DNA of 64,000 nucleotides. Source: Amorphochlora amoebiformis (Eukaryota > Cercozoa > Chlorarachniophyceae). The stretch is taken from assembly GCA_054601695.1 (NCBI GenBank), contig BAAHQB010000396.1, positions 1 to 64,000 of the forward strand. The letters are read 5' to 3'. A model generated the notes under the pieces. It made no database searches and was not told the DNA's origin. It saw only the letters and a program-made list of their open reading frames with translations. Every line of letters starts with the position of its first letter. The stretch's first letter is position 1. Of this stretch, positions 60,264 through 64,000 are shown piece by piece. The translations under genes were made by a program, and so were the position numbers.

Positions 60264-60737
60264 CGATCCATTTATCCATATAAATATGCATATATACTCA
60301 TATAAAATATACATATATAGTATATATTGTAGAAATTCATATACATATACACATCAGGACGACTTTCACGTTTGCAGAATAACGTGACGACCATCCCCTC
60401 ACGATTCGAAACCACTCTCTTCGAAGGCCAAAAGGAGGTATGACTCTATAACTCTCACAAATCGGCAAACCCATTCGATCCATCTGGTTTCTTCTCATCC
60501 TTCTGACTTCCTCTCTTTTTCCTCCATCGCACGTGCGTATGTGATTCTCTAAGTCTCCCTGTTTCGCATATCTGTCTCATATCATATATCTCAAACACGC
60601 TCTCTCTGCACACCTTATTTTATACGCCTTAAACACGCTCGACTGTCGTACGCCAAGAATGTCTCGAAATCACACGTATTTCCATGTATGTATACATGTA
60701 TACCTACGTATGCATAAATAAATGTATATAAATATAT

Positions 60738-60770
<33 letters not shown>

Positions 60771-61004
60771 TTATGATGTCTACATATATTAATATAAATA
60801 GCAGTGACATTGTGCACAGGCGAAAGGGTTCAGTTCCGGTTCCCTTCGATTTGAGGCGGATGTCAACAGTGTAGTTCCCGGGCCTGGGGCCTACAATTCA
60901 GATACAATGTTACCCAATCGACACACTGAGAGTCTCTCCAAGCGCGGATATGGTATTGTATATATATATGTGTGTGTATATATATATATATATACGTGTA
61001 TGTG

Positions 61005-61049
<45 letters not shown>

Positions 61050-61771
61050 TTATATATGTATATATAATATATATACATAATATATATATAATATGTAATG
61101 CAATTCGAACAACAGCTAACACAAAGTTATGGGTATGACATAGTATGTGCATATCCTCGATACCCCACAGGCAACCTCGCGAGCATCACCAAAAGATTCA
61201 CCTACGATAAACCAACCTACTACCCCGGACCCGGAAACTTCTCTCACAGCCGCTCGGAGCACTTGTCCCAGCACCTTCGCGCAAAGACGATCCACAAAAC
61301 CGCCTTTCAATCGGGACTGCCGCGCGTGCCCTCGCCTCGATATGACAATCAATTAGGACCAGGACACTACGAACCCTATCGGAGGTTTGGCAACTTGGGC
61401 TAATTAGACGCATTAGGGAGGGTGCTCACATTAGGCACCCTCATTAGGCATTACTCTCACTACCCTCATTGGGACTAGCTTATTTTTTTAGGAATATGTA
61501 CATGAATATGTGTGTATGTGTATATATATGTATGTGTATATATGTATGTATGTATGTGTATCCGTATGTAGGTTTGGGAAGAAGTATGTGTTTGAGGCGC
61601 CAAGCATGGCCAAAAAAAGGGATGACGTGCATCCGGTAATGTACCTCGTACATATGCTGTATACATTTATATACAAATATATATATGTATATATATATAT
61701 ACAAGATCTATACTTATATAGATCTTTATACATACATGTAGATCTTTATACTTGTATACATATACGTATAC

Positions 61772-61802
<31 letters not shown>

Positions 61803-61828
61803 ATAGATATATATATATATATGTATGC

Positions 61829-61882
<54 letters not shown>

Positions 61883-61929
61883 AGTACACACAAATATATA
61901 TAATATATATGTATATATGTATACATACG

Positions 61930-61979
<50 letters not shown>

Positions 61980-62022
61980 GTATGTATACATATGTTTTAT
62001 AGTATATATATAATATATATAT

Positions 62023-62053
<31 letters not shown>

Positions 62054-62083
62054 ATGCGAGTATAGAGAGGCTGAGGGATGTAT

Positions 62084-62152
<69 letters not shown>

Positions 62153-62303
62153 GTGCGCGTGTTGACAGGACGATGCTGAGTGGTCTCTAAACGGTTCGGG
62201 AAGGAAGCGAAAAGAAATGAAACTCACTAAACCACCCTTCGACCAGAAGGTTACATATATATGTACATTATGTGAATATATGTAACTATAAATGTATTAA
62301 AAG

Positions 62304-62346
<43 letters not shown>

Positions 62347-62379
62347 ACACATACATGCATATATATATTTATATGTAAT

Positions 62380-62414
<35 letters not shown>

Positions 62415-62956
62415 ATTTATATGTTTTGGCTATATATTCCAATGCATATATACATGTGTATGTAAACATATCTACATATCCATATATTTATAACATATAT
62501 ATATATATAAGACTAGCATAGAACGTACGCTGTCCCACAGGTTTCGAGATTCATGCAACTCAAGTCAACCACCATCATCCCCGCTCCGGGCACATACAAC
62601 CCGACGCCATCCAACCACGACTTGTCGGCTTGCAAAAATGTGTTTGACTCGAAGCAGAAGCGGTACGACCCGTCTCAGGGCAAGATATATCAGGTGTGTT
62701 GAATCGATTGCCAATTCTGATGTCGAGTGTTGGATAGTGTGGTCTCGAGATCACCACTTTTCACATCTCTCCCTCAGAATTTTCCCCATTAGTCTCCAGT
62801 TTGTTGCTCTATCTTACGTTCACTCTCCTATCTGTGTGTGTATACTTTCTCTCTCATCTGGGGGAGGGGATGTGTGTGTGTGTGTTTGTGTGTGTATGTA
62901 TTTGTATGTATGTGTTTATATGTTTTTCTCCATCTACGTTTCTCTCCATCTTATAA

Positions 62957-63001
<45 letters not shown>

Positions 63002-63078
63002 GCGCGCAACATTACGTACGAGCATGGAATATTTTGATGTACATTTTCATTTATATATGAGTGCATGATATACAGAAC

Positions 63079-63111
<33 letters not shown>

Positions 63112-63685
63112 TATATATTATATATTATATATTATATATTATATATATATATATATATTATTTCCAAAAATTATACGACAGTATACACACAAAGAGATAT
63201 CCACAACTCAGGCCGTTCCCGGCCCCGGGTCCTACGAGCGGAGTCTGTCATGGCATCCCGACCTATACTGGAAAGAGTCCTCAAATTTCGTCCAAAAGGA
63301 CGTCGATCGGTGGGGCATCCCCCTCCAACGTAAAAGCAAACAGACGATGAAAAAGGACTATCCAGGGCCTGGCGCCTACAACCCGAAGCTTGAGGTCTCC
63401 CACACACGCAAGAACATGAGTATTACGGCATCGTCAAAGCGGAAGCATAAAGGCATCTTCATCAACAATCGCGTCAAGGGCAACTCGTATCAGTTTCCCG
63501 AGGGGTCGTCGTACGTTTTTGCGTCTAGGAGCGGTGCGTCTGGATCTGGAACTGGAGGAACAGCGTCGGAGGAGGCAGGACGGCCAGGAGACAAGTTTGC
63601 AACACCCGGGCCGCCACGGTATGATGTTAACTTGCCGGTGTCGAAGGTTTCGCATCATGTCAATCACAAAGGGAAGTGGGTGTAG
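59978..63685 (+). CDS. Sperm-tail PG-rich-repeat (STPGR) protein, axonemal
   Basis: Eight exons in perfect phase: 59978-60046, 60378-60437, 60820-60952, 61171-61384, 61572-61635, 62169-62249, 62541-62693 and 63212-63685, coding for 415 aa and ending in TAG. Repeated P-G-P-x-x-Y motifs are seen: VVPGPGAYN (exon 3), YYPGPGNF and LGPGHYEP (exon 4), APGTYNP (exon 7), [17 protein letters not shown] and TPGPPRYDV (exon 8). Short [10 protein letters not shown] and [11 protein letters not shown] stretches match the phenylalanine-centred linkers of this family. STPGR proteins are microtubule-associated, often microtubule inner proteins of cilia, and the overall plan is like STPG1/STPG2. Exon 1 ([12 protein letters not shown]...) is the least secure, but it is in phase and precedes a GT donor. 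The gene is divergent from the large armadillo/EF-hand gene. Confidence 0.85.
61670..62160. repeat. (TA)n arrays in intron 5 of the STPGR gene
   Basis: TA arrays with short CTATAC/GATC-type breaks. The acceptor GTTGACAG lies just beyond the array. Confidence 0.88.
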
Positions 63686-64000
63686 AAACTCTAGAAACTA
63701 GATCCAGTTACTAGATGTAGTACTGAGATGCATGTAAAGATGGTGATCAAGTGGTACTAGTCATATCGTCGGGCCGGGGATTCTCAAGCCGCCGCACATA
63801 TGCCGCAATGATTACAATCAACGATTATAATTATAATCTAGATATTTGATACCCGTATAGATTACGCTACCACTGCTGGACTCTAGTTCTAGATGTTAAA
63901 TCTACTAAATATAAATGCGTGATACTGATACACTAGATTCATGTCTAGATATATGTATATCTAGTCTAGTAGTATATATAATCTAGATAATATTGTGGTG
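63686..64000. other. 3' flank, CTAG-rich, no gene seen
   Basis: AT-rich unique sequence after the STPGR stop, with many CTAG words (ctagatgtag, gtctagata). The window ends inside it. Confidence 0.6.

Overview
This window is the left end of a eukaryotic nuclear chromosome. It opens with about 0.8 kb of canonical CCCTAA repeat (TTAGGG read from the other strand), then about 0.5 kb of degenerate CCCGACA/CCCTAA variant repeat, then gene-poor subtelomere to about 6.2 kb. The rest is intron-dense: short, GC-richer exons with GT...AG splice sites sit among long (TA)n arrays and many minisatellites. Two genes look ciliary (a PG-rich-repeat protein and an armadillo/EF-hand/TPR-like protein), so I infer a flagellated, intron-rich protist. 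I cannot place the lineage from this sequence.

All gene models were built by hand, using splice sites and codon phase. Left to right: (1) minus-strand gene at 6,262-9,112, a 563-aa low-complexity repeat protein in six exons. (2) Minus-strand gene at 11,833-18,894, 995 aa in seven exons, with an N-terminal G-patch and a C-terminal Tudor domain, probably a splicing or RNP factor. (3) Plus-strand gene at 19,622-21,248, 281 aa in five exons, unrecognised, with a hydrophobic N-terminus. (4) Plus-strand gene at 24,118-32,393, about 358 aa, a membrane protein whose C-terminal half resembles bestrophin/UPF0187 anion channels. (5) A very large minus-strand gene at 33,619 to about 59,782, about 49 exons and roughly 1,660 aa: an armadillo-type N-terminus, a central pair of EF-hands and a TPR-like C-terminus. 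(6) Plus-strand gene at 59,978-63,685, 415 aa in eight exons, a sperm-tail PG-rich-repeat (STPGR) protein.

Genes 5 and 6 are head to head across about 200 bp, as are genes 2 and 3 across about 730 bp. Genes 4 and 5 converge at 32.4-33.6 kb.

The non-coding DNA also has recognisable pieces: three related copies of a tRNA-derived SINE-like element, a decayed tandem copy of one armadillo exon, a duplicated 175-bp subtelomeric unit, interstitial CCCTA satellite with a higher-order period of about 118 bp, and a 0.8-kb intronic minisatellite. Most long open frames here are artefacts of (TA)n, CCCTA or GA repeats and were discarded.
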